Positions 14,101 through 24,600 of a stretch of 64,000 nucleotides of DNA are shown here, in pieces (position 1 is the stretch's first letter; every line of letters begins with the position of its first letter). The position numbers were made by a program, and so were the translations under genes. The notes beneath the pieces were generated by a model. The model was given only the letters and a program-made list of their open reading frames with translations, did not search any database and had not been told where the DNA came from. This stretch comes from Platycnemis pennipes (Eukaryota; Arthropoda; Insecta; Odonata; Platycnemididae), in contig OW121852.1 of NCBI GenBank assembly GCA_933228895.1, forward strand, positions 60,802,872 to 60,866,871, read 5' to 3'.

Positions 14101-17100
14101 ATTGTAAATACCAAAAATACTGTAAGAAGGTTAATATTGTGCAATTTATATTTAATGTCATTTTCAATGATGAAAAAAAATTATACAATTTATAAACTGA
14201 CTAATTGTAAATATTTTAAAAACATGATAAATGATGTTTCAAGTGTAAATATCCATACTAATTCAATATTTGTAAATGGTTATTTTCCAAATTGAATCGG
14301 TTATTGTAATTTTTCCACGCAATTTGATCATTCCCTTTTTCAAATGAAAATTTTGTGTCCCAGTAGAAAAACCAAATTTCAGTGTTATGGTCTCCTCAAA
14401 TTTAAGACTAGTCATAATCATGTAAATTTTTAATTTATATGCAATAAAAGACATTCTCAAAGAATTGTAAACATGAAATCTACAAAGCAGATTTTCTGTT
14501 TCGACATGAATACCAGCATCATGGTACTTGCGGATTACGGCACATTTTCAGCTCATGCTAGGTAGACAAAGTATCATTACAAGTGATTTTTGCAAAATGT
14601 GAGGTAAATTTCTTGATGACTAACTTCATAAATGCAGAAGACAAAGGGAAAACTATCGATACATATTATTCTATGAAATAATACTGACGAACGGGTCAAT
14701 TGAACAGTTCAGAGTAATGGGTCACTGTTCTGGCCAATGCGAGATATGGACCACTTCAATTGATGTGCTCATGATTTTTCAGGAAAAAAGGCACTTATGC
14801 ACAAAAAATCAAATAATAGTGTTTATGTTACCTAAAATGACCCCAAACCATCATAAACTTAGAAAAAGTTGGACCCGATTATGGGGGATGTTGGAATCAG
14901 GGGCCCATATTGAATGTGTTAAAAATAACAACAATGACTATGCCACAGTAAAAACAACAACAATAAGAAAAGGGAATATGGGTTCTTCAAATGTAATACC
15001 TACCCACATGTGCACCAAAGTTTTATTATATACAATGAAATATCTTTTTGGAGCACAGGAACAAAGAAAACATGTGGTCACAAACATAAACCAAGACCCT
15101 TCAAAGCTACAGTTGGTAACACCTGGCTGAAAGAATAGGCAAGAATATGGAGCAGAATGTAGTTAATTACGGGGTTACGAAAAATGGGGGAGTAAGACTG
15201 AGAATCAAGGAGGGCGGATGGGTCTGGCAGATCGGGAATCAAAGGTGAAAGTGAGGAAAAGAGGTTGGCAGTGTACGTTGGAAGGGTGCAGGTGCGGCAG
15301 TATGGGTGCAGACGAGAAGGCACGGAGGGAAACCAGATACATGAAGGCGCACTCCGACCCGGCTTCGCTAAGGGAGGTCCAGAGTCTAACCAGAACATCC
15401 ACGCCGATAACCATTACCAGATCACGATAAGCGCAAAAGGAATGGAAATTTTATGTAAAATTTAAGGAATTTACGCTCACTTATGTCAAATTATCCAGGA
15501 ATATTTCAATCTGATAATATTCTGTATTTTTTTACGCAAAGTGCTGTAAATTGGGCCCAATCATTTCTTTTGAAGGAATTAAAATTATATATGTGCATTA
15601 ATGAGATAAGCAGTATTTTTTTTATTAAACTGAAATGTCTTGCCTATGATTTATGTGTGTGTCATAATTGAAAGATTGTGTGTAAGGTAAGTATATCTAA
15701 GGTAACCGGAAGGAGAGATACAATCCATACCCCAATCTGTCGACCGGCCTTGTACTCCGTCCTCTTTTTCTCTTCATCTTTCCGAGCTGTTTCTTCTTTC
15801 TCAAGTAATTTCCTTTTCTTCCAAGCAATGAAGGTCTCAAGAGTTACCTTGGTTAAAGTAGAGCCCAAAGCTGACCTCTCCCGCTCAATGAGGTCCTCAA
15901 GAGATATTTCATCCTTCTTCTCATCCTTTTTCTTATCCTGCAGATGGAAAATTTAAAAGAACAAACCACATACTAAGAAAATTAATTTGAAAACAAAAAC
16001 TCCCTTGGTGAAAATAGTTTGTGCCATATGGCGTGAAAAACATGAGTAGGTAGTGTAAAGCATGTGACAACACTGTGATTTTTATGCCCTAAAGTGTGAG
16101 ATTAATGTGCCAAAAGTGGGATTTGGAAAAAATGTAAGAGGAGTAAGCAGAAAATGTGAGCGCACACACTATTTCCACCAGGGTCAAACCTTCGGCAGTT
16201 GAGTATACCACCATTCCGTGGGTACAACTCATCGGTTCAACATATTTTTATATAACTTTCTTCCACAAACCTTTTTCAGTACAAATCCTGGAGGTAGAGC
16301 ATGCCGATATATGCATTTTCCTCCATTAGGACATTCCCAAAACCAGCCATATTTGCTCTTCTCCACAGCGTCGATGAAATATCTACATATCTGAAAATCG
16401 GTGACAACATCGAGATAAACATACTTATAAGGAAACTACACAAACTGCCAGAATTTAAGGTAGCATAACGCAACAACTTACAATGTCCGTAGTAGGCCTT
16501 TTGTCATCTTCAGCCTGTTTTTTCTCCACAACTTCTTTCAGCTTTTCCTCATCCCAATCCTCCATCGTTTCCTCTGAATCACGCATGTCATGATACATGC
16601 TACGTTTTTCAGCCTTTCTTTCTAGTGTTAAGTCATGTGAAAATTTACATTTGTCGCCCTTTGTGCACTGACCTTGTTTAAAAAAGGCGCACAGGACGGA
16701 CTTGGGATCGATGCCTAAAAAATTGCCAATTGTCAGTCAAGTATTCTGCTAATAAATTTCTAGTAAAGATCACATTGTTAAAGAATCTATATCTAATTAT
16801 TGGGTTATCGCTTCTACACATGGTTGATCAGATGAATATGAAAACAATAGTTTCATAGGCCGATAAAATTTGACAAGGGTCAACTTCACCTTTTTCAACC
16901 TTCTGGGTGGCCACAGGCTTAAATAACATGTTCAGCTCCTTGAATTCCTTGAGCTTCGCATCCTTTTTATCCCTCTCCTGTTTTTTCGCTTCCTCTAATT
17001 TTCTATTGCTAGGGTTGCCTCCAAACTTAACTTGCTTTTCTACTTGCTGGATGAATCTTTGTTGCTTGGCTCCTTTTTTGTTTTTCAATCCGAAAGTTTT

Positions 17101-17254
17101 ATCCTTCGAAGGTGAAGAATCGTGTCATGAAAAGAAACATTTACTACACACCTTTGAAAACTTATTCATGCTATCAACTTACTTCGATGACTTTTTCTTT
17201 CTTTTTTTGTTCAGTCTTTTTGTTGGGCGCAGGAGCTTTCGGTTTAGGAGGCAT
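5175..17254 (-). CDS. ZC3H15: ZC3H15 / DFRP1 orthologue, 7 exons, last exon missing
   Basis: CCCH zinc-finger protein 15 (DFRP1) binds and stabilises the GTPase DRG1 and associates with translating ribosomes. Minus-strand exons: 17183-17254, 16890-17103, 16482-16714, 16271-16390, 15731-15937, 10769-10891 and 5175-5307, all joined in phase with GT/AG borders, giving 367 residues. The start [13 protein letters not shown] plus a lysine-rich N-terminus is typical of the family. Zinc finger 1 is C104-x7-C112-x5-C118-x3-H122. Zinc finger 2 is C175-x17-C193-x5-C199-x3-H203 around KYGWFW. The DFRP region follows ([35 protein letters not shown]), then an acidic segment and [10 protein letters not shown]. 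Exon 7 ends in phase 1 at G|GTAAGG, so at least one more exon is needed. About 60 residues are lacking relative to the roughly 426-aa human protein. Introns 5 and 6 are about 4.8 and 5.5 kb and full of repeats. The identification is firm; the exact exon 7 donor is less so. Confidence 0.93.
6230..7011 (+). pseudogene. Non-LTR retrotransposon reverse transcriptase fragment
   Basis: Plus-strand frames, broken by stops and frameshifts, carry reverse transcriptase blocks in the right order: [14 protein letters not shown], then [61 protein letters not shown], and the catalytic LWYADD box near 6973-6992. This is the style of jockey/CR1-type LINEs. No endonuclease domain precedes it and the frame stops soon after YADD, where hAT-like sequence begins. 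It is a dead 5'- and 3'-truncated copy inside ZC3H15 intron 6, opposite in orientation to that gene. Confidence 0.8.
7205..7505. repeat. 76-bp tandem repeat, 4 units
   Basis: Units start at 7205, 7281, 7357 and 7433, exactly 76 bp apart, each opening AGGCAGGGAGA(C/T)AGTAAAT and ending in AAAATTTGCAAATG. The units differ at only a few positions (C/T in the gaga(c/t)ag motif, tttaat/ttaaat, ccaaag/ccgaag), so the array is recent or homogenised. Because 76 is not a multiple of three, long minus-strand open frames run through it with a repeating peptide; these are not considered genes. Confidence 0.9.
8059..8297. mobile_element. piggyBac-like MITE, 239 bp
   Basis: The left end is CCCTTTGTGGTCCAACG and the right end reads, reverse-complemented, CCCTTTGCGGTCCAATTT. 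These 15-bp terminal inverted repeats differ by one base. The right flank is TTAA (8298-8301), the piggyBac target site; the left flank is ATAA, one substitution away. There is no coding capacity. It sits within the hAT-like element, so it inserted later. Confidence 0.7.
8866..9480 (+). pseudogene. Relic of a hAT-related transposase-like protein
   Basis: Successive plus-strand frames, separated by frameshifts and stops, read [31 protein letters not shown], and then [18 protein letters not shown] followed by [19 protein letters not shown] recognise this order from a widespread insect family related to hAT transposases, in which a (V)ERGFSxNK motif lies in the C-terminal dimerisation region. 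It is a pseudogene. The family call is from memory of motif style, not a search. Confidence 0.5.
10983..11285 (-). mobile_element. tRNA-derived SINE, family 1, near full length
   Basis: Read on the minus strand, the head has an A-box-like TGGCTAGAGTACTGG and a B-box-like GGTTAGATTCCC (consensus GGTTCGANNCC), the RNA polymerase III promoter layout of tRNA-derived SINEs. The body contains CCATCCGTCAGATGGGAGG, CCCCTTGGCGCC and CGGGTTTCTCTCCACCC. Related bodies occur at 19655-19860, 36195-36430, 57030-57190 and 62965-63155. It lies in ZC3H15 intron 5, same orientation as the gene. Confidence 0.75.
11345..11530 (+). mobile_element. tRNA-derived SINE, a second head type
   Basis: A tRNA-like head (GGCAAAGCCCTCGGCC with B box GGGTTCAAAGTCCC) is followed by ATGGTTAAACGCC and GTGGTGTCCTTGG. 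The latter resembles the central stretch of SINE family 1 (GGGACGTTAAACCG ... CCCCTTGG), although the head is different. It looks like a separate SINE family sharing a conserved central domain. Confidence 0.55.
11576..14918 (+). mobile_element. Candidate piggyBac-like element, 3.3 kb
   Basis: The element is bounded by TTAA on both sides (11572-11575 and 14919-14922), and its ends are inverted: CACATTCAATGC on the left, and CACATTCAATATG as the reverse complement of the right. The exact terminal match is 10 bp, short but typical in position and target site for piggyBac. No recognisable transposase core is present. A plus-strand frame at 13750-13885 encodes a strongly acidic peptide ([17 protein letters not shown]), as many piggyBac transposases have near the N-terminus. 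That is suggestive only. It lies in ZC3H15 intron 5. Confidence 0.45.
13880..14470. repeat. AT-rich region of degenerate TTTGTAAAT repeats
   Basis: The word TTGTAAAT or TGTAAATATTTG recurs many times at irregular spacing of about 20-60 bp through this very AT-rich stretch, which is otherwise stop-laden in all frames. It may be a decayed minisatellite or the 3' untranslated part of the surrounding element. No gene is supported here. Confidence 0.45.
14923..15730. other. Intronic stretch with unexplained open frames
   Basis: The segment 15078-15465 is richer in GC than its surroundings and keeps four overlapping open frames of 66-106 codons on both strands. None matches a protein I recognise. 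It lies inside ZC3H15 intron 5 and is probably part of a transposable element of unknown type. Confidence 0.3.
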
Positions 17255-18668
17255 TGTTATACTTTAAGCTCCCAGCACCTGAATCCAGACGTCTACAAAA
17301 TCACTCTTGCCAATCGTCAATATTACGGATCCCTGTTGGAGGTGCGAGGCCGAGGCATAGTCCGGCTGAAAGTAATCCGTATTCTGATTGGCTACGTCTT
17401 CTTCCGTCGCGTCCGGAAAGGAAATTTGAAGCTTCGGAAGTAAATTCCTCACCTTGAGCCATTTGCTAGATTCAACTACACACAATATATTTCATAGTTA
17501 ATATTTCTCAAAATTTTGCGCTTGGTGATATTACATTGTAGCTGGACAAACTGGATCACTTCTTTTCATTTCCAATATGAAATTTAAAACTGAAGAATCC
17601 GATATCCGTGGTCTTTCGAAAAGCGGGAATTTACAAACGTCTACTCCTGATGCAACACAGTTTACATTCAACGATGAATTAGGCATGGTAATACTGTGGT
17701 AATACTAATACATGAATTAGTAGTACCATGGAATTAGGCATATTCGTCTGCCAATTTATTTATCGGATACCTGATTCGTTTTAAGCGAGGGAAGTTGTCG
17801 GAATGGCATCACTTTCGGAACACGCAACGAGAAAATCTTGATGACATGAATAAGAGGACTTCTGGTAAAAAATTAAAATCTAAATTATAGCATGATGTAA
17901 CTCTAACATATTTATAACGGCAGGTAAAATCTACAATGATTGTATTTAAACATTTACCTTGTCTTTTTCTTGCACTAAGCATAAATTATTATATATCTAG
18001 ATGTAGAATTTCGCCAGCCGTTCTAATATATAGTATTGAATTCAACTTTACGAGACGCCTGCTTGATTTAAGTAAGAGTTAAAATGTTTACGAGAGTCTT
18101 ATGACAATAGGCCATTCTTTAATATTCAGTTTTAACAATGCCACGTCCAATATTAAGTTCAATGGCCACGTCCTCAACCTAGTCGAGTCTCAAATATGGC
18201 GAATCAAGTCCTAAACGCTGAAGACGGCTGCACTAGTCCAGAGACTCCATTTCCTTTCGGCGAGCCCTCTCAAGCCATTTTCTGGTATTATTGAAAATAG
18301 TTGAATATCGTCGTTCATAACAAAACCGCAGTGTATCCTGTATCTTTAGCATCTTTAGTCACTCTAGTCCGTTGTTGTAAGCCGATTGTGGGCGTTATTT
18401 CGGCAAGCAGTGCGTGAATAATGCTAAAATAAACATAGGGAGTAATGCACGGGAAATATATTGGCCATAGTAGCTCGAAGTGAAGGTTAACAAATATTTA
18501 ATTACAGTTGAATTTGGGCGTGGAGGGTGGCGCTTCGTTCTTAAACTCCGCGATTGTTACGGATTGAACATTGTTCATTTAAACCGACCCACCTCTTCGA
18601 GAGAAGAACACGTTCTTCTATTATGATAACACTTTTCTTGGCTGAAAAAATCTGTACCGTTATTGGAA
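17255..18668. promoter_or_regulatory. Divergent promoter region between ZC3H15 and SDR1
   Basis: The two start codons are 1.4 kb apart and point away from each other. The start contexts are acaATGCC for ZC3H15 and aaATGGA for SDR1. The 200 bp upstream of ZC3H15 are GC-richer with several CpGs, as expected of a housekeeping promoter. I see no clear TATA box or other named element for either gene. Whether the promoter is shared cannot be told from sequence. Confidence 0.4.
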
Positions 18669-21600
18669 ATGGACTTTAAAAATAAGGTAGCGTTAGTCAC
18701 CGGAGGAGCTGCAGGTATTGGACGTGCCTATTGTGAGGAATTACTGAAAAATGGCGCAAAGGTTGGTTTTTGTTGAAATTGTACATCTAATCATTCACTT
18801 AAGTGTACGATTTTGTTTTCATCTGTCTTAATGATTTCACTCCATTAATCGTTAAAGGTTTCGGTGTGCGATATCAACTCCGACGCCGGTGAAGAAGTCG
18901 TCCATCTGCTCTCTGGGAAATATGGAAAAGATAATGTAATATTTTGCTTATGCGACGTTACGGACTACCCTCAATACGAAGGTGATTATCAGTTTTTTTA
19001 AGCGAATACTTGCCCTACCAACTGTTTTTACTAACTTCCTTCTCTTTGTTTATAGAATCCTTTCAAACCACCGTCAACGTATTCGGAGGCCTCGACATAG
19101 TTATCAACAATGCTGGAATTATGAATGATAGGTTCTGGGAGTTGGAAGTTGATGTAAATTTGGTAAGTGACGCCACGGTAATTGTGTCCCCATAGGTGAA
19201 CATTTAGGTATAGTCACAATTTATCCCATTGTATGCCTAATTCAGCACCCTTTCAAATCCTACTTAGGTATCATTAATAGATTAGCTGCAAAATAGTAAC
19301 CACTCATTCAGAAAAATAAATTACAAGTTGTCCCCTTAAATAAAAACTGTTAAATGGTAAATCGAATTTTATCTTAGTTTGAATAGTAACTTTTTTAGCT
19401 GAAATTTTTTTAAGTTAATGTTTTAGTTGAAGAGCACTAATAACTGATAAATACCAAATTGAAATGGACATTCTGGATTCATTAGAAAAGTCGATTTGGA
19501 AACCTGAATAGACGTGGAAATTTACTATTCAACGAATAAAGTTGATTAGGGATTCTTTGCATTCCTAACGTATTAAGGTTGCATGCATCTTTCAAATATA
19601 GTCAATGCAAACTGTTTATGGACAATCGAAACTCCTGCATTTACAATTAGTAGTATTTATTCGGGAAAGGCAACTGACAACTGAGGTTATTTGCACCATT
19701 TAGGATATGGTGGGTACTTTGGTTGAGGTAAGGTTTTTCAGTAAACAGAGGAAGAGTTGAGAGAAACCCAGTGTTGGCATTAGCCTCCTAAATACAAGGC
19801 ACGAAAGGGTCCATGGCTTAATGTCTCCTCTGACGGACAGAGTACTGGACTCTTCTTTATTCTTATGCAAAACATTGAATGAGATAGAAATATTGAAACT
19901 TTTTATGACACTAGGGTATTTTTGCATTAAAAACGATAAGTTTTAATGCTATACACAATAATGTGTGATTAAGATCAGTACTAATGCATTTGACTCAAGG
20001 CAAGGGCCTAGCAATGTTGATGTCGTCCATCAGATCACTGAAGTTAAGCATCATTGGGCCAGGATGGGGTTGGGTGGGTATCCCCTCTCTATTGTGCTCT
20101 TGTCCCTTGTCTACATGTGGTGCACTTTTTAAATGAGGATTGGCACAATGGATGGCCCCTGCCCACCCCTCATACTTACAGTGTATACGGCACTCTTCTT
20201 GGTCTCCCTTCCTCCACAAGCAAGATCTTTTTCAGTTGTTATTTCGAGCCTTCAATTTAAACTCCTTTGTGGAATTGCCCTTGTTGCCATCCCAGCTCTG
20301 AATGCCAAAATAATAGCTCCGTATTCCACTGTGGGTACACGTTCCATTGGTTTCCACTCCAGGTCCAGAGCATGCTATGGATATACCTCATTTGAATTTA
20401 GGTAAATGGTATGACAGATAGTATCCCACTCTGGTCAGATATCTTGAGTTTTAATTAGGATGCTTAGAACTGCTTAGGTTCATTTTGATAATTGTTTGTA
20501 TGTCGATGTATACCCGATGAGTTGCAAGAATTTAGAATTTTCCCGAGCTGTAATGTTGATGGGCAGAGGATGGAGAGGGGGGGAATCGTCCTAGAAAGGA
20601 AAAAAAGGCAGGAATGGGGATAGAAAAAGTATATATGTATGTACAAGGTTATGCCTGTATGTAAAGGTATATCCTACAAAATTAGTTATTATACAAAATG
20701 TCAAATAGGCTATAAGGAAGAAAGATAGTTGGCATTGCGGGAAGAAATAATAGGAAATGCTATGAGGAGAAAACAATTAATTGCAGTTGGTGAGTAGAAC
20801 ACTACAATGTGTGAGAACATGGTACGAAGGCACGGTTTGAGCATGAGGAATGATTGTTTTGCTGGAGAAACTTTCTGGTTTTAACAAACATGTAATTTAA
20901 ATCAACAGTTGCCAAACTTCTGATTTAAATCTGCTGCTATATCGTAGAGTAAATGATTTGGATGGAGGAAAGAAAGAAGCGGAGGAATGCAGTGTAAGCT
21001 AGCTATCAGAATGCTAGAAACATGATAATTAGCTAAGAAAATAAGCTAGTTGGAAACTTTTGGTAGGGAAGGGATTTATTAATGGAGGGAAAATTATGGA
21101 AAATAATGTGTCAAAATGGAAACCTTAATGCAAGCTACAGAAATCATTGTACTGCATTACACCATCGCTTATTTTTCATCTTTTCGAAAACAAAGGAGTT
21201 TGGATGTGGAAAGTGCTCGTTGGCTTGTGTAAAACTCAAGGTTATTTTTTGTGGTTCGTGATTGAAGTGTAAGGGGCCTAAATACAAAAATTTCAACAAA
21301 AAAATTTTTAAGTTGCAACCCTTCAGTAAACACATCATTTTGTGATCCTCTGGGCGAAAATTTCATCCGTTTTTACATATCTTGCAATGTTCAGCCACCT
21401 TGGGGCCCGCGCCGACCTGGGGACCTGGGCATCTATTCTCGTTCTCCTAACCTGCAATGAAACCGACCAAACTCTTCTGTTTCTCCTGAGCACAAGATGT
21501 TGGTATTCCCTTTGCCTTGCGTAATGCCGAAGGGGAGATACTTCCTTCTCGAGGTTAGGCACCTCCAATCAGGTTGCAGCGGTCTATTTCTATTCTGACC

Positions 21601-24600
21601 GAGGTAGGTTTTAACCTCAGGATGAGTGTCCCCGGCCCGCAAGCCATGACGGGTTTATCACGGGATCAGTATGGCAAGTGTTGACAGGGAAGGAGGTGGT
21701 GTTGATGTTTATGTTGGTGGTGTAGTGAAAAGTTCAGTTTTATTTAGTTAGAAAATGTCTGATGATATCACTGTGTTAACCAGGAATACTTGATGAAGAA
21801 TATTTTACTTGGGAGCTTGTTCTTTAGTGGATTCCATGAAGGAAAGAAGCTTACATATTTGTGTACGTCATGGATTTTCTAAAATGCAGTACTTCTGTAA
21901 TAACCCCATATTTTGCTGTAGTTCTTGTGTATGAGTGAATTACTCGAAAGAAGCGAACGCTCATTTTATGCTAAAGTTGGTTCTTATACGAATATTCCCC
22001 AAATTTACAGTGCTAATAACCTCTTATTTTGCTGCCCAGTGTTTGTGTATGAGTGAATTCCACGTAAAAAACTAAGGTTCAAGTCCTACAAAAGTTTGTT
22101 AGCATCATATATTTACCCAAATTTACTGTGCTTTTATTAAAACTCCTATTTTGTTGCAGTGTTTGCGTGTGAGTGAATCACCTGAAGAAAGTTAACTCTC
22201 TTTTATATAAAAGTTATATATATTATGCATACATATAATATTTCCTCAAGTGCACAGTACTTCTGAAATAACCTCTTATTTTGCTGCAGATTCAATTTCA
22301 TGTTCAAATCAGTGAATTTCATGAAGAAAGTGAAGGTTTAACCTACACAAAAGTTTGTTTACATCGTAACAAAAGTGTGAACTTCTTCAATAGTCTCGTG
22401 ATAATTGAATTAAAGGCTTTGCCTGTGTACAGTATACGTGATGGTTAGCATCGAAGAATCTTTTATAGATAAAAATAACATTAGTTTCTCTCATTGTTTA
22501 CCTTTGTATGTGTGTCATGTATTGAATGATAAAATAATGACACTGCTTTTTGTGCAGTTTCTTACGCTGCACAAAAAGCAATCCTTTCCTCCCTGTAGTC
22601 CTCCCGTGATGGCCAGTCAGCAACAGGCCACTCCAAAAGCTCGGATTTCAAGTCTAAGATCGTAAAAAATGAAGTGAATTGGTTGTAACCAGGTCAGATA
22701 AGAGCGTATGGGGGACCTCGTTTAGCTGATCCTTTTCCTGGGAGGGTCCTTATCCCCTTCCTTACATTTCATATTGGTCACAATTTCTGCCCTAACAGAA
22801 TTTGTCAGGCCCAAGGAGGGTGTATCTTAGGCATTCACTAGCGATAGATGAAACACTTGTTCTCAAGACTTTCTATATTTTATTTTGACTCCTTGGGAAA
22901 AATTGTTTTGCCAAAGAAAAGGGCTAGCTTTCCTGAGATTTGCGGAAGAGATATGGGGGAATAAGGGCGTAAGTTCTATTGTCTCAAATAAGATTTCCTC
23001 TAAATGGTGTTGAAGATTGATTTTACATAAGGATAATTATAGGCGATCCCTAAGCAATAAATAAGTGCTAGTGGAGTTAAGTGATTAATTATCCACAGTA
23101 ATTGAGTAACATTCTTTGTTGTTTTATCTCTCTGAAAGATAGAAAAAGTCGGACGAATTATAGCCCTTTCTGTGGAGTTAAGGCCTCTTAACTTCACGTT
23201 AACATTATACCTATAGAAGTGTGAATCACCTTCATTCTTGAACAAAAAATCAAACAATATAGTTTTTACTTTGTTTTACTGTACTTGTTCTACTTACTTT
23301 TGTTTGACCTACCGACCTACCTTGCTATAAATCTCTGAGGTATTAAATATGCCTGCCCGAGAGAACCACTTGAACAAAAAATCAAACAATGCTAGTTTTT
23401 ACTTTCTATCCATGTGATCCATGAATTTTAATGTAAAACTGCGAAGATATAACAATTATATGCCAGAATGAATCAGAATATATCATTCAGATATGAATAC
23501 AATGCAGTTTCTACGAAAGTTCTTATGCGGATAATGATAAACTTCACGTTTTTAAATATGATACTCTGCTATACACTATTTGATCCTGCATGCCTACACT
23601 TTACGTACAATTGACCAATTTCTCAGCATGATAGGAAAATAATATTTACTCAATAAGTTATATACTACAAGGAAAGAGTCATGGTAGTCGTTGTATGTAC
23701 ATTCACTGATGAGAAGAAGTTTTCCTCATTAAAGTGTACACATAAAAAGGTTATTTAGATATTTTTATTTTTCTTAATAATCTTCCAGAAAAGTTACAGG
23801 TGGGTTAGGAATACCAACCAACCACTTGCCCTATGAATTTCATGCACTGCTGCAATTTTTGGGCTCTCTCCTCAAAAACAGGTCAGACCTCCGGGATTAT
23901 CATTGCTATTGCGTATTCTATAATGACCTAAAACCTGGTTTTAAATGTGCTTTTCTGCAGGATTATGAGTAAAAATGAGGCGAATAGTTTTTGCCAATAT
24001 ATCCTATTGAAACTCAGGGGGATGGGAATAGGAAAGGAGAAGGGGGAGGCTGAGCAGTGCAGCACGTGGGTGGCATGATAGCCCAGGTCCCCCGGTCGGC
24101 GCAGGCTGAGGCTGAACGTGGCAAGATACGTAAAAACGGCCGAAATTTTTGCCCCAAGGCTCACAAAATGATATGTTTACTGAAGGGATGCAATTTTTTT
24201 TTTAATTTAAGCATCTTGTGGCACCCCTTACACTTCAATCACAAACCACGAAAAATAACCTCAAGTTTTACACATGCCAACGAGCACTTTCCACAGCCTT
24301 TGATTTAAAAAAATTGAAAAATAAGCAATAGTCTAGTGCTGAATGCAGAGGTGTCAAACCTTTCTGGCTGTGAGAAAAGGAGAATGATAAAATGGAAAGG
24401 TTGCAAAAGTAATCATGGAAGTGGAAGAAATGAAGAATAGACAGAATAAGTAGAATTTTATGGTAGGGATAACACAGCCTTTAGGTGTGAACATGGATCG
24501 TCGTATGCTCTTGGATGACTTAAGGTAGGGAAAATAAGATTGTGAGGTGCATAGAAATAACACGGGTATGAATTGAAAAGTGTGTTTAAAAATATACAAT

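Larger units (their letters stand above)
21130..24345. mobile_element. Foldback-like element with long inverted arms
   Basis: The segment 21150-21430 recurs reverse-complemented at 24060-24335. Shared blocks in order from each outer end are CTTATTTTTCA, GGAAAGTGCTCGTTGGC, TGATTGAAGTGTAAGGGG, CCCTTCAGTAAACA, ATCATTTTGTGA, CCGTTTTTAC(A/G)TATCTTG and GACC(T/G)GGGGACCTGGGC. The arms are about 280 bp and roughly 80% identical by eye. They enclose 2.6 kb with a tandem array (21890-22400) and no transposase. Long inverted arms around non-coding tandem repeats are the layout of foldback elements. Two independent insertions of one repeat in opposite orientation is the alternative. It lies in SDR1 intron 3. 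Confidence 0.55.

Noticed and set aside
16907..17443. 178-codon plus-strand frame
   Set aside because: It is the antisense of ZC3H15 exons 1-2 and the promoter; the minus-strand exons are clearly the real coding sequence.
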